A stretch of 48,831 nt of DNA from Planctomycetota bacterium (GTDB lineage Bacteria; Planctomycetota; Phycisphaerae; SM23-33), in the NCBI GenBank assembly GCA_030635145.1, contig DAOVZK010000011.1:1-48831 (forward strand), read 5' to 3'. Below are positions 24,661 through 33,218 of the stretch, piece by piece. The notes beneath the pieces were generated by a model. It was not told the DNA's origin. It worked only from the letters and a program-made list of their open reading frames with translations, and ran no database searches. Position 1 is the first letter of the stretch. Every line of letters starts with the position of its first letter. Position numbers and translations under genes: made by a program.

Positions 24661-26034
24661 ATGCAGATACTTTGCGGACAATGCGGATCGCAGCTGACGG
24701 TTGAACTTCTTCCGGAGATGACGTTTGTGCAATGCACCAACTGTGGGCACGAGATTTCGCTGGGTAATTTGCATAGTGACGCTACGGTTGTTGATAAATT
24801 TTCAGCCGATAACGCAACCCCTCCCGAAGGCTTTGCCAATCAGGCACAGCGGGTGCTGCGCGAGCGCATCTTAATAACATGCGGTAAATGCGGGGGCAAG
24901 ATAAAGCTGCCGCGACGTCTGATGGGCAAAAAAATTCGCTGCAAGGATTGCTCCAAGGTTCTGCAGATTCCGCGTGTGGAAGATATCGATGAGCTTAACG
25001 GCGATGCGGAAAAAGATGACGAAATTGTCGATTTTTCCGACAGTGACGATTATCTTAACGGCGACGACTATGTAACCGAGGTGACGCACAAGTTGCGCAC
25101 GCGAAGAGGGCGGGTGAAGTGGTGGATAATCGGCGGTGTGGTGTTGCTTACCGCCGGTTTGATACTGTGCAAGGCGTGTTGGCCGACCGTTGAGCAAACT
25201 ACAAAAGACGACGATATCTCCGTTAAGATTGGTGGTGTGAGCGATGCGATTGAGGGTACGTCGGATGAGGTCACAATTACCAGGGCGGCGATGAAATGGA
25301 GCATGTTTGCCAGCGGGCGATATTTTCTCGCACCTGTCGGGAAGATGTACGGTTTTGTGACCGTGCAGATATCCGCCGGTGACAGCTCGGTTGGGTTTGA
25401 CAATCACGGTTCTGACGTGCTGCTGGTGCTGGGTGGTGAGAAGTACGAATCGCTGGGACAAAAGGCTGACGCCACCGGTGGTGTGCCGGTGTTGTCACGC
25501 AAGGGCAGCGTTCGTCTCGGGGCCGACGAGTCGCGAGAAGTTACTTTCGTGTTTGAAATTCCCACCAAAAATTCGGCCGGTACGCTGCAGATCAAAGGTG
25601 CCAATGATATCGCTGTTCCCATGCTGGAGTATCGTCGCCCCAGCGGTGAGTTTTCGATTGCCGGTAGCTACCGCGAGGTTGGCCCGCGGAATCTCAAACC
25701 GCTGTTGGAAGATCCGGTGATGGAGGCCGTCCAGAATACCGCGAATCAGCAGTTGATTATTCGCAAAACCGCGGATGGTGTGTTGATGGTGGATATTCCG
25801 CGGTCGGGCGTTTCGGGGCGAATCTACACCAAAGCTGACGAGGTGTACAATGTGACACTGCGAAAAGACAGAGACACGCTGCGGGCCAAGCTCCGCTGGA
25901 TCGGTGAAGGGAATCTCGTGGTTCTCTATCTTCGCAATTCCCCGATGCATCAAATTACTTATCAACGCGAAATTTTACGGCCGCGGCCGGAGCGGGAACG
26001 TTTTCGGCCCGACGCGGGCAATTTGTTCGACTGA
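24661..26034 (+). CDS. Zinc-ribbon, single-pass membrane protein
   Basis: 457 residues. Two zinc ribbons at the N-terminus: CGQCG...CTNCG (residues ~5-31) and CGKCGGKIKLPRRLMGKKIRCKDCSKVLQIPR (~75-105). The second is the MJ0042-type ribbon common in planctomycetes. An acidic linker follows, then one membrane helix (WWIIGGVVLLTAGLILCKACW, about 158-178) and a ~270-residue extracytoplasmic part with a DUF4352-like beta domain and a C-terminal beta region. The ribbons would face the cytoplasm. Function unknown. It leads DUF1638 by 36 bases and may be in its operon. Confidence 0.65.
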   Translation: MQILCGQCGSQLTVELLPEMTFVQCTNCGHEISLGNLHSDATVVDKFSADNATPPEGFANQAQRVLRERILITCGKCGGKIKLPRRLMGKKIRCKDCSKVLQIPRVEDIDELNGDAEKDDEIVDFSDSDDYLNGDDYVTEVTHKLRTRRGRVKWWIIGGVVLLTAGLILCKACWPTVEQTTKDDDISVKIGGVSDAIEGTSDEVTITRAAMKWSMFASGRYFLAPVGKMYGFVTVQISAGDSSVGFDNHGSDVLLVLGGEKYESLGQKADATGGVPVLSRKGSVRLGADESREVTFVFEIPTKNSAGTLQIKGANDIAVPMLEYRRPSGEFSIAGSYREVGPRNLKPLLEDPVMEAVQNTANQQLIIRKTADGVLMVDIPRSGVSGRIYTKADEVYNVTLRKDRDTLRAKLRWIGEGNLVVLYLRNSPMHQITYQREILRPRPERERFRPDAGNLFD

Positions 26035-26070
26035 CCGTTTGGGAAAATCCCAGGATTTTCGGGAAAAACA

Positions 26071-26847
26071 ATGGAATCTATTAAGCGTTACAAATTCATC
26101 GGCTGTGAAGTTTTTTATCGCGAGGCGTGTTACTTGGCGAGCATGTCGAAGGATCTCGTTGACGTGGAATTTCTCCGCAAGGGGCTGCACGATCTTGAGA
26201 CGGCGGATATGGTCGCGCGAATTCAAAACGCCGTTGACCTCGCCAGCAACGCAGACGTACCGTACGATGCGATTCTTCTCGGGTACGGCCGATGCAACGA
26301 TGGACTTGTCGACATTACGGCCGGTGAGGTTCCGCTGGTGATTCCAAAAGCGCACGACTGCATAACCGTGTTCTTCGGGTCGCGCGGTGACTACAAAAAG
26401 CATTTCGATGAGAATTCCGGTACGTACTACGAAACGACCGGCTGGATCGAACGCGGGGATTGCGACGACGGTAGCGTGCAGCGCCCGGCCTACGGCATGG
26501 AAGGGGTTATGGGCAAGTTGGGACTGACCGAAAGCTACGAGCAGCTCGTCGCCAAGCACGGTAAGGACAACGCCGACTATCTCGTCGAAACTCTCGGTGG
26601 GTGGGAGCAGGCCTACTCGCAGCTGTGCTATCTGGAGATGGGCGTGTGCGACGAGTCGGAATTTATCACCACCGCCAAAAAGCGCGCCGAGCAACACGGA
26701 TGGAAGTTCGAACTTCGCAAAGGGGCACTGACATTACTACGCAAATTATTCTCCGGAAAATGGGACGACGACTTCGTGCTCGTCCCGCCGAATTCCAAGC
26801 TCGTCGCCAAAAATGACGAAAATATTCTCGGCGTCGAACCGATCTAG
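26071..26847 (+). CDS. DUF1638 domain protein
   Basis: 258 residues. FIGCEVFYREACYLA, DAILLGYGRCNDGLVDI and PLVIPKAHDCITVFFGSRGDY are the DUF1638 signatures; conserved Cys and His (C12, C20, C90, H116) suggest metal or thiol chemistry. Proteins of this family repeatedly neighbour corrinoid proteins and methyltransferases in anaerobes, and a corrinoid protein indeed follows 250 bases downstream. Activity unknown; a role in methylamine/C1 or corrinoid-linked metabolism is inferred from context only. Confidence 0.75.
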   Translation: MESIKRYKFIGCEVFYREACYLASMSKDLVDVEFLRKGLHDLETADMVARIQNAVDLASNADVPYDAILLGYGRCNDGLVDITAGEVPLVIPKAHDCITVFFGSRGDYKKHFDENSGTYYETTGWIERGDCDDGSVQRPAYGMEGVMGKLGLTESYEQLVAKHGKDNADYLVETLGGWEQAYSQLCYLEMGVCDESEFITTAKKRAEQHGWKFELRKGALTLLRKLFSGKWDDDFVLVPPNSKLVAKNDENILGVEPI

Positions 26848-27094
26848 CTGTATCGGAATCACCGGATATTTGAACCCGCGCAACGTATCTACGTTAAAAA
26901 TAAATGGTTGTGTGCGTTTGGAGTAAAAGTTGTGTGTTTTGGCAGAGCGATGCAGTTGTGGAAAAATGACTTTTTTCGGCATTTTTTTCTGGTGAGGGGA
27001 AAAAAAAAGAGTATGCTTTTGTTTTGCAGCTTGATAAGTGTATTAAGGTGCGATGATTGTAAATGACGGTAGTTAATTTATCAGGAGACAAGTT

Positions 27095-27727
27095 ATGGCA
27101 GATATGGCAGTACTGGCAGAAACGTTGATTGCGGGTAATCGTGACAAGGTCGCTGAATTGGTTCAGGAAGCTCTTGCTGAGGGTATGGGCCCGAAAGAGA
27201 TTCTCGAAGATGGTCTTATCGCGGGCATGAATGTTATCGGTAAGCGTTTCAAGGCCAACGAAGTTTATGTTCCCGAAGTTCTTATCGCTGCCCGTGCAAT
27301 GCACGCTGGTATGGAACTGTTGGAAGAAAAGTTGGCAGCCGCCGGCGTTAAGCCGATCGGTACCGTCGTTCTCGGTACGGTCAAGGGCGACTTGCACGAC
27401 ATCGGCAAGAACCTGGTCAACATGATGCTGACTGGTGGCGGACTCAAGGTTGTGGATATCGGTATCGACGTTCCTGCTGAAAAGTTCGTCGAAGCAGCAA
27501 AGGAAAGCGGCGCACAGATCGTTGCTCTCAGTGCTTTGTTGACAACCACCATGCCCCAGATGGCTGAAGCAATCAAGGCACTCAAAGACGCCGGGTTGGA
27601 AGTCAAAACCATCATTGGTGGCGCACCTGTAACCCAGAGTTTCGCCGACGAAATCGGTGCCGACGGGTACTCTCCCGACGCCGCCAGTGCAGTTGATCTT
27701 GCAAAAGAGCTTATTGGCACAGCATAA
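27095..27727 (+). CDS. Corrinoid (B12-binding) protein, MtbC/MttC-like
   Basis: 210 residues. N-terminal helical cap (1-85) and a Rossmann B12-binding domain with the base-off signature D99-L-H101-D-I-G104; His101 is the lower cobalt ligand. Then ...GGGLKVVDIGIDVP, ALSALLTTTMPQM and GGAPVTQSFADEIGADGY complete the family pattern. Such proteins carry a methyl group between substrate-specific and pterin- or CoM-dependent methyltransferases. AGGAGA before ATG is a strong ribosome site and a good terminator follows, suggesting high single-gene expression. No methyltransferase or activase gene is in the window. The 247-base leader upstream shows no cobalamin riboswitch. Confidence 0.92.
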   Translation: MADMAVLAETLIAGNRDKVAELVQEALAEGMGPKEILEDGLIAGMNVIGKRFKANEVYVPEVLIAARAMHAGMELLEEKLAAAGVKPIGTVVLGTVKGDLHDIGKNLVNMMLTGGGLKVVDIGIDVPAEKFVEAAKESGAQIVALSALLTTTMPQMAEAIKALKDAGLEVKTIIGGAPVTQSFADEIGADGYSPDAASAVDLAKELIGTA

Positions 27728-27756
27728 TCATTTTGCACATTTGATTTGATCCCAAA

Positions 27757-27790
27757 GCGGGTCGTCCATTTAACATGGACGGCCCGTTTT
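27757..27790 (+). terminator. Intrinsic terminator after the corrinoid gene
   Basis: CGGGTCGTCCAT and ATGGACGGCCCG form a 12-bp stem with one G-U around a short loop, followed by TTTTCATTTT. About 30 bases past the stop. Confidence 0.88.
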
Positions 27791-27905
27791 CATTTTATCA
27801 TGACTGCCTTTTATAGTAAAATGCTTGACAGTTGACCCCTCCGCGTCGACCATTATGCATAATCGGGTTTACCGGAGCAACAGGACTGATCAAAAGGCCG
27901 AAATT

Positions 27906-28322
27906 ATGGACGACAATAAAAAAATTCGAGAAGTGAAAGTCGTGGGTTACAGCAGGGAGCTGCTGTTTTTTCAACTGACGATTTTGGTTACCATTTTTTC
28001 GCTGCTGGGCGTTGCCTTCTCAGATGGCTGGTGGCAGACGCCGTTTGTTATTTGCTTTTTGGGCCTTTTCGGGTTCTCGCTGTTTCAGGCGTCGCGGCTG
28101 CACCGCAGGGGCGTGACGATATCCATTTGCGATCTTGACGAACCGGACGAAGACTCCACCGACGAGTCCGACGAACCGGAAGATACTGAGGATGTTCCCG
28201 CCCCCGACGACGAACCCGACGAAGAGGAAGATGCCGATCCGCTCGATCAACCTCACTGGAGCAACGAAATGTTTCCAGATCCTGATGTTGAGCTGGGGCT
28301 GAAAAAAAAACATGGCAGCTGA
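27906..28322 (+). CDS. Small membrane protein with long acidic tail
   Basis: 138 residues from ATG 27906 (MDDNKKIREVKVVGYSREL); the frame opens 27 codons earlier without a ribosome site. Two adjacent membrane helices (LLFFQLTILVTIFSLLGVAF and FVICFLGLFGFSLFQA), then about 60 residues that are more than a third Asp/Glu (DEPDEDSTDESDEPEDTEDV), ending LGLKKKHGS. The hairpin topology puts the tail in the cytoplasm. I do not recognise it. Monocistronic as far as seen. Confidence 0.6.
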   Translation: MDDNKKIREVKVVGYSRELLFFQLTILVTIFSLLGVAFSDGWWQTPFVICFLGLFGFSLFQASRLHRRGVTISICDLDEPDEDSTDESDEPEDTEDVPAPDDEPDEEEDADPLDQPHWSNEMFPDPDVELGLKKKHGS

Positions 28323-28532
28323 CGGTGAGGCAGGCCCCGAGGGCGATGCAGCTGCCGATCGCTAGGAAAAAACCACTATTGATATCCGGGTCGTTGCGGT
28401 GTAGTCTATTGCGTATGCACCGAAGAGTCGTCCACAAGAATTTCGGGAGTGCAGTGATTTTTGAGTTTGTACGACCCGTTTAGGGTTAGAGCATTTCAAA
28501 TTTAAGATGCTCAGGTTTCAGGAGATATTTAA

Positions 28533-29024
28533 ATGGTAGATTGCCCCGAGAACACATCCCCGTCAGATGAAAGTCAGGAAAACAGCTGCAGCAAAATTCT
28601 GGTTGTCGACGACAACGAGCAAAATCTTGAATTGCTGGTGGCATATCTTGACGATCTGGATTGCTGCGTAACCACCGCTGTCGACGGGATAGATGCTCTC
28701 GATAAAGTCGAGCAGGACAAACCTGACCTGATTCTTCTCGATATCATGATGCCGCGCATGAGCGGTTTCGAGGCATGCCGAAAACTCAAAAGCGATCCCG
28801 GAACACGAGACATTCCGATCGTGATGATCACCGCCCTTAACGAACTTGGCGACATCGAACGCGGGGTTGAAAGCGGCACGGACGATTTTATCACCAAGCC
28901 CGTCAACCGCCTTGAGCTTGTAACGCGGGTTCGTTCGTTGCTGCGAGTCAGCCATTTCAAAAACGAACTCGAACGCACGCTCACATACCTCGCCGAAATT
29001 GAAGGCGAACCAAAATCAGAATAA
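28533..29024 (+). CDS. Single-domain response regulator (receiver)
   Basis: 163 residues: a ~20-residue polar N-terminal lead, then a complete CheY/PleD-type receiver with KILVVDDNEQN (acidic pair), LILLDIMMPRMSGFEACRKL (phospho-Asp), VMITALN (Thr) and DDFITKPVNRLELVTRVRSLLR (Lys-Pro). A short helical tail follows (HFKNELERTLTYLAEIEGE), with no output domain. Resembles stand-alone PleD-like receivers that act by protein contact or as phosphate sinks. No kinase is adjacent. Ribosome site AGGAGA upstream. Confidence 0.9.
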   Translation: MVDCPENTSPSDESQENSCSKILVVDDNEQNLELLVAYLDDLDCCVTTAVDGIDALDKVEQDKPDLILLDIMMPRMSGFEACRKLKSDPGTRDIPIVMITALNELGDIERGVESGTDDFITKPVNRLELVTRVRSLLRVSHFKNELERTLTYLAEIEGEPKSE

Positions 29025-29127
29025 CCCGTGCCGATAGCAGTAAGGGGTGGGGCGGACTTTATGATATAAGGATACTCCAAGGCGGAGCCCGAGGTTTCCG
29101 CATGCCTTTAGAATTTCGAGGATAAAG

Positions 29128-31920
29128 ATGCTAAAATTGTTTTTTATCACTGTGTTGACACTTTTAATTTTCCTCAGCAGCCCCGGGTTTTCCGCCGCCA
29201 AACCGGGTTATGCAAAACCGCCCACCGCGGTCAAAAAAACCGCGAAAGCGAAACCCGCGGCCAGCGCCCCCGTGGCCGATAAACCCGTCGTGGAAAAAAT
29301 CGCACCGGTCGTTATTACCCAACGCAGCAAAACCAGCAATGGCGCCCTTGTCGCGAAATTATCCAACGGCATGACGGTGATTATTCGCGAAGTTCACACA
29401 GCTCCGGTCGTGTGCGTTCGCGGTTACGTTCGCACGGGCGGAATTTACGAGGGCAAATGGCTCGGCTGTGGGTTGAGTCACCTTTGCGAGCATCTCGTTG
29501 CCAAGGACACCATCAGCGGTGAGCCTGCCGGGACGAAATCGGGCCAAAAAGTTTCTGCGGTTAATCGCGTTACCGAAATCGGCGGACAGTCCAATGCGTA
29601 TACTTCGCTCGCCCACACCTGTTATTATATATCCGCGGGGGCGGACAAAACCGACGACTGCATCAGCATCATCGCCGACCAGTTGGGGCGCCCTGACATT
29701 ACGCGGAAAGATTTTCAACGTGAACACGGTGTCGTGCAACGCGAGCTGGAAATGGGCAAGGACGATCCGCGGCGAATAATTTATTACGCACATATGGCGA
29801 ATTTTTACGGAACGCACCCCGCAGCTGTGCCGGTTATCGGGTTTCCCGAACCGTTGGCCGCGGTGACGTACGAAGATGTGATGGCGTACCATCAAAAAAT
29901 GTATGCCCCGCAGAATATGATCTTCGTGGTGGTTGGTGATATCGACACAGACGCTGCCTTAAAGCAGGTCGTAAAATCGATGCAGGGTTTTACCCAGACC
30001 CGTCAGCCCGAATTCAACCTCCCGAAAGTCCGCGACGTCGTAGGTGTTCGCCGCCGCACTCTTCAAAGCTCGCGATACCGCGAAGACGCCGAAATGCTCA
30101 GCTTTATGACGATTGATCTGCTGGATCCTGACTTATATGCCTTGGATTTGCTGAGTTGCATTCTCACGAACGGAAAATCTTCGCGGTTGGTTCGCTCGCT
30201 GCAGTTCGACAAGCGGCTGGTGACTTCGATTGCGTCGTATTCCAGCACACCGGCGTGGGGCAAGGGCAATTTTACGTTCCAGTTCCGCACCGCACCCGGT
30301 AAAGCGGACACAGCTGAAACCGCACTGCTCGCCGAACTTCGCGGCATCGTAAAAAACGGCGTTACCGAAAGCGAAATCGCCCGCGCCAAGCAGCAGATGA
30401 TTTCGCAGCATGTTCGCTCGCAGCAGACTATGAAAAGCATCGCCGGTTCGCTCGGTACCGACATGCTGGCGGCGGGGATTCCGACATTCAGCGAGCATTA
30501 CACCAAAAATATCCAGAATGTCACCGCCAAGCAGATTCTCGACGTTGCGAAAAAGTATTTTCGTTTCGATGACATGGTCATCACGCGCGTGGTTCCGCTG
30601 GGGCAGAAGCAAACCACCGCCACTACGCAGCCTGCTAAACAGACTAGCAGCACCGAAGTCTACAAACTTCCCAACGGACTTACGGTTGTGCTGAATTCCA
30701 CCGATGCGATTGGTCTTGTGTCTATGGTGATGGGCACTAAGGGTGGGATTTTGCTCGAGACTCCCGCGGATAACGGTATCGGGACGTTGATGATGGGGCT
30801 TTCGACTCGCGGGGCCGCAGAGCTTTCCGCCGACGAAATCGCCGAATTTTTCAACGCCGCCGGTGGTTCCATCCACGGAATCTGCGGTGACAATTCGTTT
30901 ACGTGGAGTGCGTCAGTTCTCAGCGACAACTACAAAAAGGCGTTCGATATTTTCGCCGATGTGGTTTTGCATCCGACATTTCCACAGAAGCAGCTCGATA
31001 CATACAAACCGCTTGCGTTGGCTGCGATCAAGCGAATCGATGAAGATTGGAATTCGCTGTTGGGCAAGTATTTTCGGGCGAATTTCTTTACGGGGGGTCC
31101 CTGGAAGATGCCGCGCCAAGGCGACGCAAAATTTATCACCGCCGCCACCGTAAAGCAGCTTGCGAAATATCACACGAAGGTTCTCAAACCCGGTTCCAGC
31201 GTCCTTGCAGTTTACGGTAAGTTTGACCCTGCGGTGATGAAAACGAAAATCGCCAAATCTTTCGGTACGCTTCCCGCCGGTAAAGACGAAATTACCCAGC
31301 CGCCTGTTCGCAAAGTTGCCCCCGAGGGTGAACTTCATGTTTTGCAGACGAAAACCAAGCAGGCAGGGATCATCGTGGCGGTGCCCGGAACGACGATGGC
31401 CGACACCAAAGATCGCCTCGCACTGACGCTGCTGGACACTATCATCAGCGGGTACCATTATCCCAACGGGTGGCTGCACACGGAGCTTCGCGGGAAGAAG
31501 CTCGTTTATGTCGTCCACGCTTATCACAAAACGGGATTCATTCCCGGTGCATTTTTGACCTACGCCGGCACGCAGCCGGAAAAAGCAAAGCAGGTCGTCG
31601 ATATCATCCACAAAAATTATCGCAAGGCTGCGAACTATCTTCCCACGCAGCAGGAACTCGACCTGGCGATAAATACCATCGTCACCGCCGAGGTCCTCAA
31701 CAATCAGACGCTGGACGATCTGGCCACCGCCGCGGTACTAAACGAGCTTTACGGGCTTGGGGTCGATTGGCCCCGCAAGCTCAAGGCCGAGTTGCAGGGT
31801 ATTACGCCCAAGGATGTGCAAAGAGTGGCGAAAAAATATCTCAGCGGGGGATACGTTACGGTCGTAATTACGCCCCAACCGCAGGTGCTGTCCGGCGAGA
31901 CAATCAGCGAGACGGAGTAA
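29128..31920 (+). CDS. M16 zinc peptidase, double-length, exported
   Basis: 930 residues. Signal peptide 1-23, then a Lys/Ala/Pro-rich linker. The first M16 half (about 70-500) holds the inverted zinc motif H118-L-C-E-H122 and the third ligand, probably Glu207 in VVQRELEMGKDD. The second half (~515-915) repeats the fold from VYKLPNGLTVVLNS but lacks HxxEH, as usual for the inactive partner domain. Probably a periplasmic or outer-membrane-facing processing peptidase of the pitrilysin/PqqL kind. First of three closely spaced genes. Confidence 0.9.
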   Translation: MLKLFFITVLTLLIFLSSPGFSAAKPGYAKPPTAVKKTAKAKPAASAPVADKPVVEKIAPVVITQRSKTSNGALVAKLSNGMTVIIREVHTAPVVCVRGYVRTGGIYEGKWLGCGLSHLCEHLVAKDTISGEPAGTKSGQKVSAVNRVTEIGGQSNAYTSLAHTCYYISAGADKTDDCISIIADQLGRPDITRKDFQREHGVVQRELEMGKDDPRRIIYYAHMANFYGTHPAAVPVIGFPEPLAAVTYEDVMAYHQKMYAPQNMIFVVVGDIDTDAALKQVVKSMQGFTQTRQPEFNLPKVRDVVGVRRRTLQSSRYREDAEMLSFMTIDLLDPDLYALDLLSCILTNGKSSRLVRSLQFDKRLVTSIASYSSTPAWGKGNFTFQFRTAPGKADTAETALLAELRGIVKNGVTESEIARAKQQMISQHVRSQQTMKSIAGSLGTDMLAAGIPTFSEHYTKNIQNVTAKQILDVAKKYFRFDDMVITRVVPLGQKQTTATTQPAKQTSSTEVYKLPNGLTVVLNSTDAIGLVSMVMGTKGGILLETPADNGIGTLMMGLSTRGAAELSADEIAEFFNAAGGSIHGICGDNSFTWSASVLSDNYKKAFDIFADVVLHPTFPQKQLDTYKPLALAAIKRIDEDWNSLLGKYFRANFFTGGPWKMPRQGDAKFITAATVKQLAKYHTKVLKPGSSVLAVYGKFDPAVMKTKIAKSFGTLPAGKDEITQPPVRKVAPEGELHVLQTKTKQAGIIVAVPGTTMADTKDRLALTLLDTIISGYHYPNGWLHTELRGKKLVYVVHAYHKTGFIPGAFLTYAGTQPEKAKQVVDIIHKNYRKAANYLPTQQELDLAINTIVTAEVLNNQTLDDLATAAVLNELYGLGVDWPRKLKAELQGITPKDVQRVAKKYLSGGYVTVVITPQPQVLSGETISETE

Positions 31921-31921
31921 A

Positions 31922-32266
31922 ATGTTATCGAGCATAGTTACCAACGGCGAACTGTTTGAAACGATCATGCTGCTGTGCTTTGGTTTGTGCTGGCCGGTGT
32001 CGATTTTCAAAGCACTGCGCACAAAAATGGTGCACGGAAAAAGCGTAGGCTTTATGTGCCTGGTTATCGTGGGATATTTTTCGGGGGCGACGTCCAAAAT
32101 TGTCAAGTTCGCCTGCGGTTCCGACCCGCTGGAGTTCACGATCTGGTTATACTTCTTCAACGCGACGTTGGTGCTGGTCGATCTTATATTGTATCTCAAA
32201 CTCCACAAACAATCCCTCGCCGCTGCCGAGGAATACATCTCCATTCCAACCGAAGCCGGGGACTAA
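31922..32266 (+). CDS. PQ-loop / SemiSWEET-like small membrane protein
   Basis: 114 residues with three helices. FGLCWPVSIFKALRTKMVHGKSVGFMCLVIVGY carries the Pro of a PQ-loop-type first helix and the following basic loop; the third helix is FTIWLYFFNATLVLVDLILYL. Single three-helix units of this kind dimerise as small solute transporters in the family. GGAG lies 5 bases before ATG, inside the last codons of the M16 gene, so translation is probably coupled. Substrate unknown. Confidence 0.65.
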   Translation: MLSSIVTNGELFETIMLLCFGLCWPVSIFKALRTKMVHGKSVGFMCLVIVGYFSGATSKIVKFACGSDPLEFTIWLYFFNATLVLVDLILYLKLHKQSLAAAEEYISIPTEAGD

Positions 32267-32270
32267 TAAC

Positions 32271-32999
32271 ATGCAAAACCCCCCAAGATTTTTTTTGTCG
32301 CATGTCTCACAACTAATGGCAATAAAAAGCTTCTGGCGGGGCAGCGGTGTAGTTTATCTTGGGTTCTGCCTTGTTGGGCTGCTGGCCGGGCTTTGGGTTG
32401 AAAAAATCTACGTCAATCCAAACGAGTTCACCACGCCGGTTCTTCCGGTTTTTCGCACGCTGGGGATTTCGCAGGTTTTATTTTTCCTGCTGGCCTGGCC
32501 GCTGATTCTTATGCGACGTGGCAAAACTAATCCCACATCATTACCGGCTGGGCTGATCGAGATTCTCGGTTTTTTTGTCGCCGCAATTCCGTTTTACTTC
32601 GTGGCTGCCAAATTCTCCGATGCCACCCTCACAGACTACCTGCGAACAACCATTGCTGTCGTTGCTTTTTGTCCGCTGGGGTTGGCAGCTGGGAGGTTGA
32701 TGACGAATCCTTCCGCTCGCTCGTGGATTTTGCTGGGGCTTGTCGTCGCCAGCATCGCCGCGGTGGGGGTGCATTACATTCTCCGCGAATTTTTGCCCGA
32801 GGTTTCCGCAGCATGGATTTGGACTTACGCCCCGATTGGTTATATCTGGACGGCGGCGAGTGGGCAGGTAGCAACTGTATTCCCTAAACCCTTGCTGGCC
32901 TGGTGCTTATGGGTGTTTGTGGGTATCCTGCTATGTGTTGTTCCGGTAAAATCGCCTGCTGCCACGATAAACTCGATTTCTGATGCCGCTTCTAAATAA
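32271..32999 (+). CDS. Multi-pass membrane protein, unknown
   Basis: 242 residues, about six helices (VVYLGFCLVGLLAGLWV, LFFLLAWPLILM, LIEILGFFVAAIPFYFVAA, TTIAVVAFCPLGLAAG, WILLGLVVASIAAVG, LLAWCLWVFVGILLCVVPV). The start at 32271, four bases after the previous stop, is chosen; the frame opens further upstream only as a shadow. The pattern hints at an ABC-2-like accessory membrane protein, but no motif supports that. Operonic with the M16 peptidase and PQ-loop gene. Confidence 0.55.
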   Translation: MQNPPRFFLSHVSQLMAIKSFWRGSGVVYLGFCLVGLLAGLWVEKIYVNPNEFTTPVLPVFRTLGISQVLFFLLAWPLILMRRGKTNPTSLPAGLIEILGFFVAAIPFYFVAAKFSDATLTDYLRTTIAVVAFCPLGLAAGRLMTNPSARSWILLGLVVASIAAVGVHYILREFLPEVSAAWIWTYAPIGYIWTAASGQVATVFPKPLLAWCLWVFVGILLCVVPVKSPAATINSISDAASK

Positions 33000-33030
33000 A
33001 GTTACCTTGCAAACCGGCCGATTCTTATAT

Positions 33031-33193
33031 AGAAGCTGTTTCAAAACCTGCTTTCGTCGCGAGGCCGAGGAATTTTTTGATCTGGCAAGGAAGCAAAAAG
33101 GTTGCATATTACAGGATATTCCGCCTTTTTGCTGACGAAGCCAGAACGGAAAATAACCGGCCGTAGCAGAAATGAGGTTTTGAAACAACTTCT
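33031..33193. mobile_element. 163-bp fold-back (MITE-like) element, family F
   Basis: Ends AGAAGCTGTTTCAAAACCT (33031-33049) and AGGTTTTGAAACAACTTCT (33175-33193) are complementary at 18 of 19 positions. Pairing resumes inside: CTGGC near 33082 with GCCAG near 33141, and AGCAAAAAGG with CCTTTTTGCT, leaving a central loop of about 20 bases. The whole can fold as one long imperfect hairpin. No target-site duplication is obvious. It stops 25 bases before the next gene's ATG. Confidence 0.6.
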
Positions 33194-33218
33194 GGTACGA
33201 CATCATGAAAGGTAATGT

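Noticed and set aside
26848-27094. Cobalamin riboswitch upstream of the corrinoid gene
   Set aside because: No B12-box or matching core; the stretch is simple A/T-rich leader.
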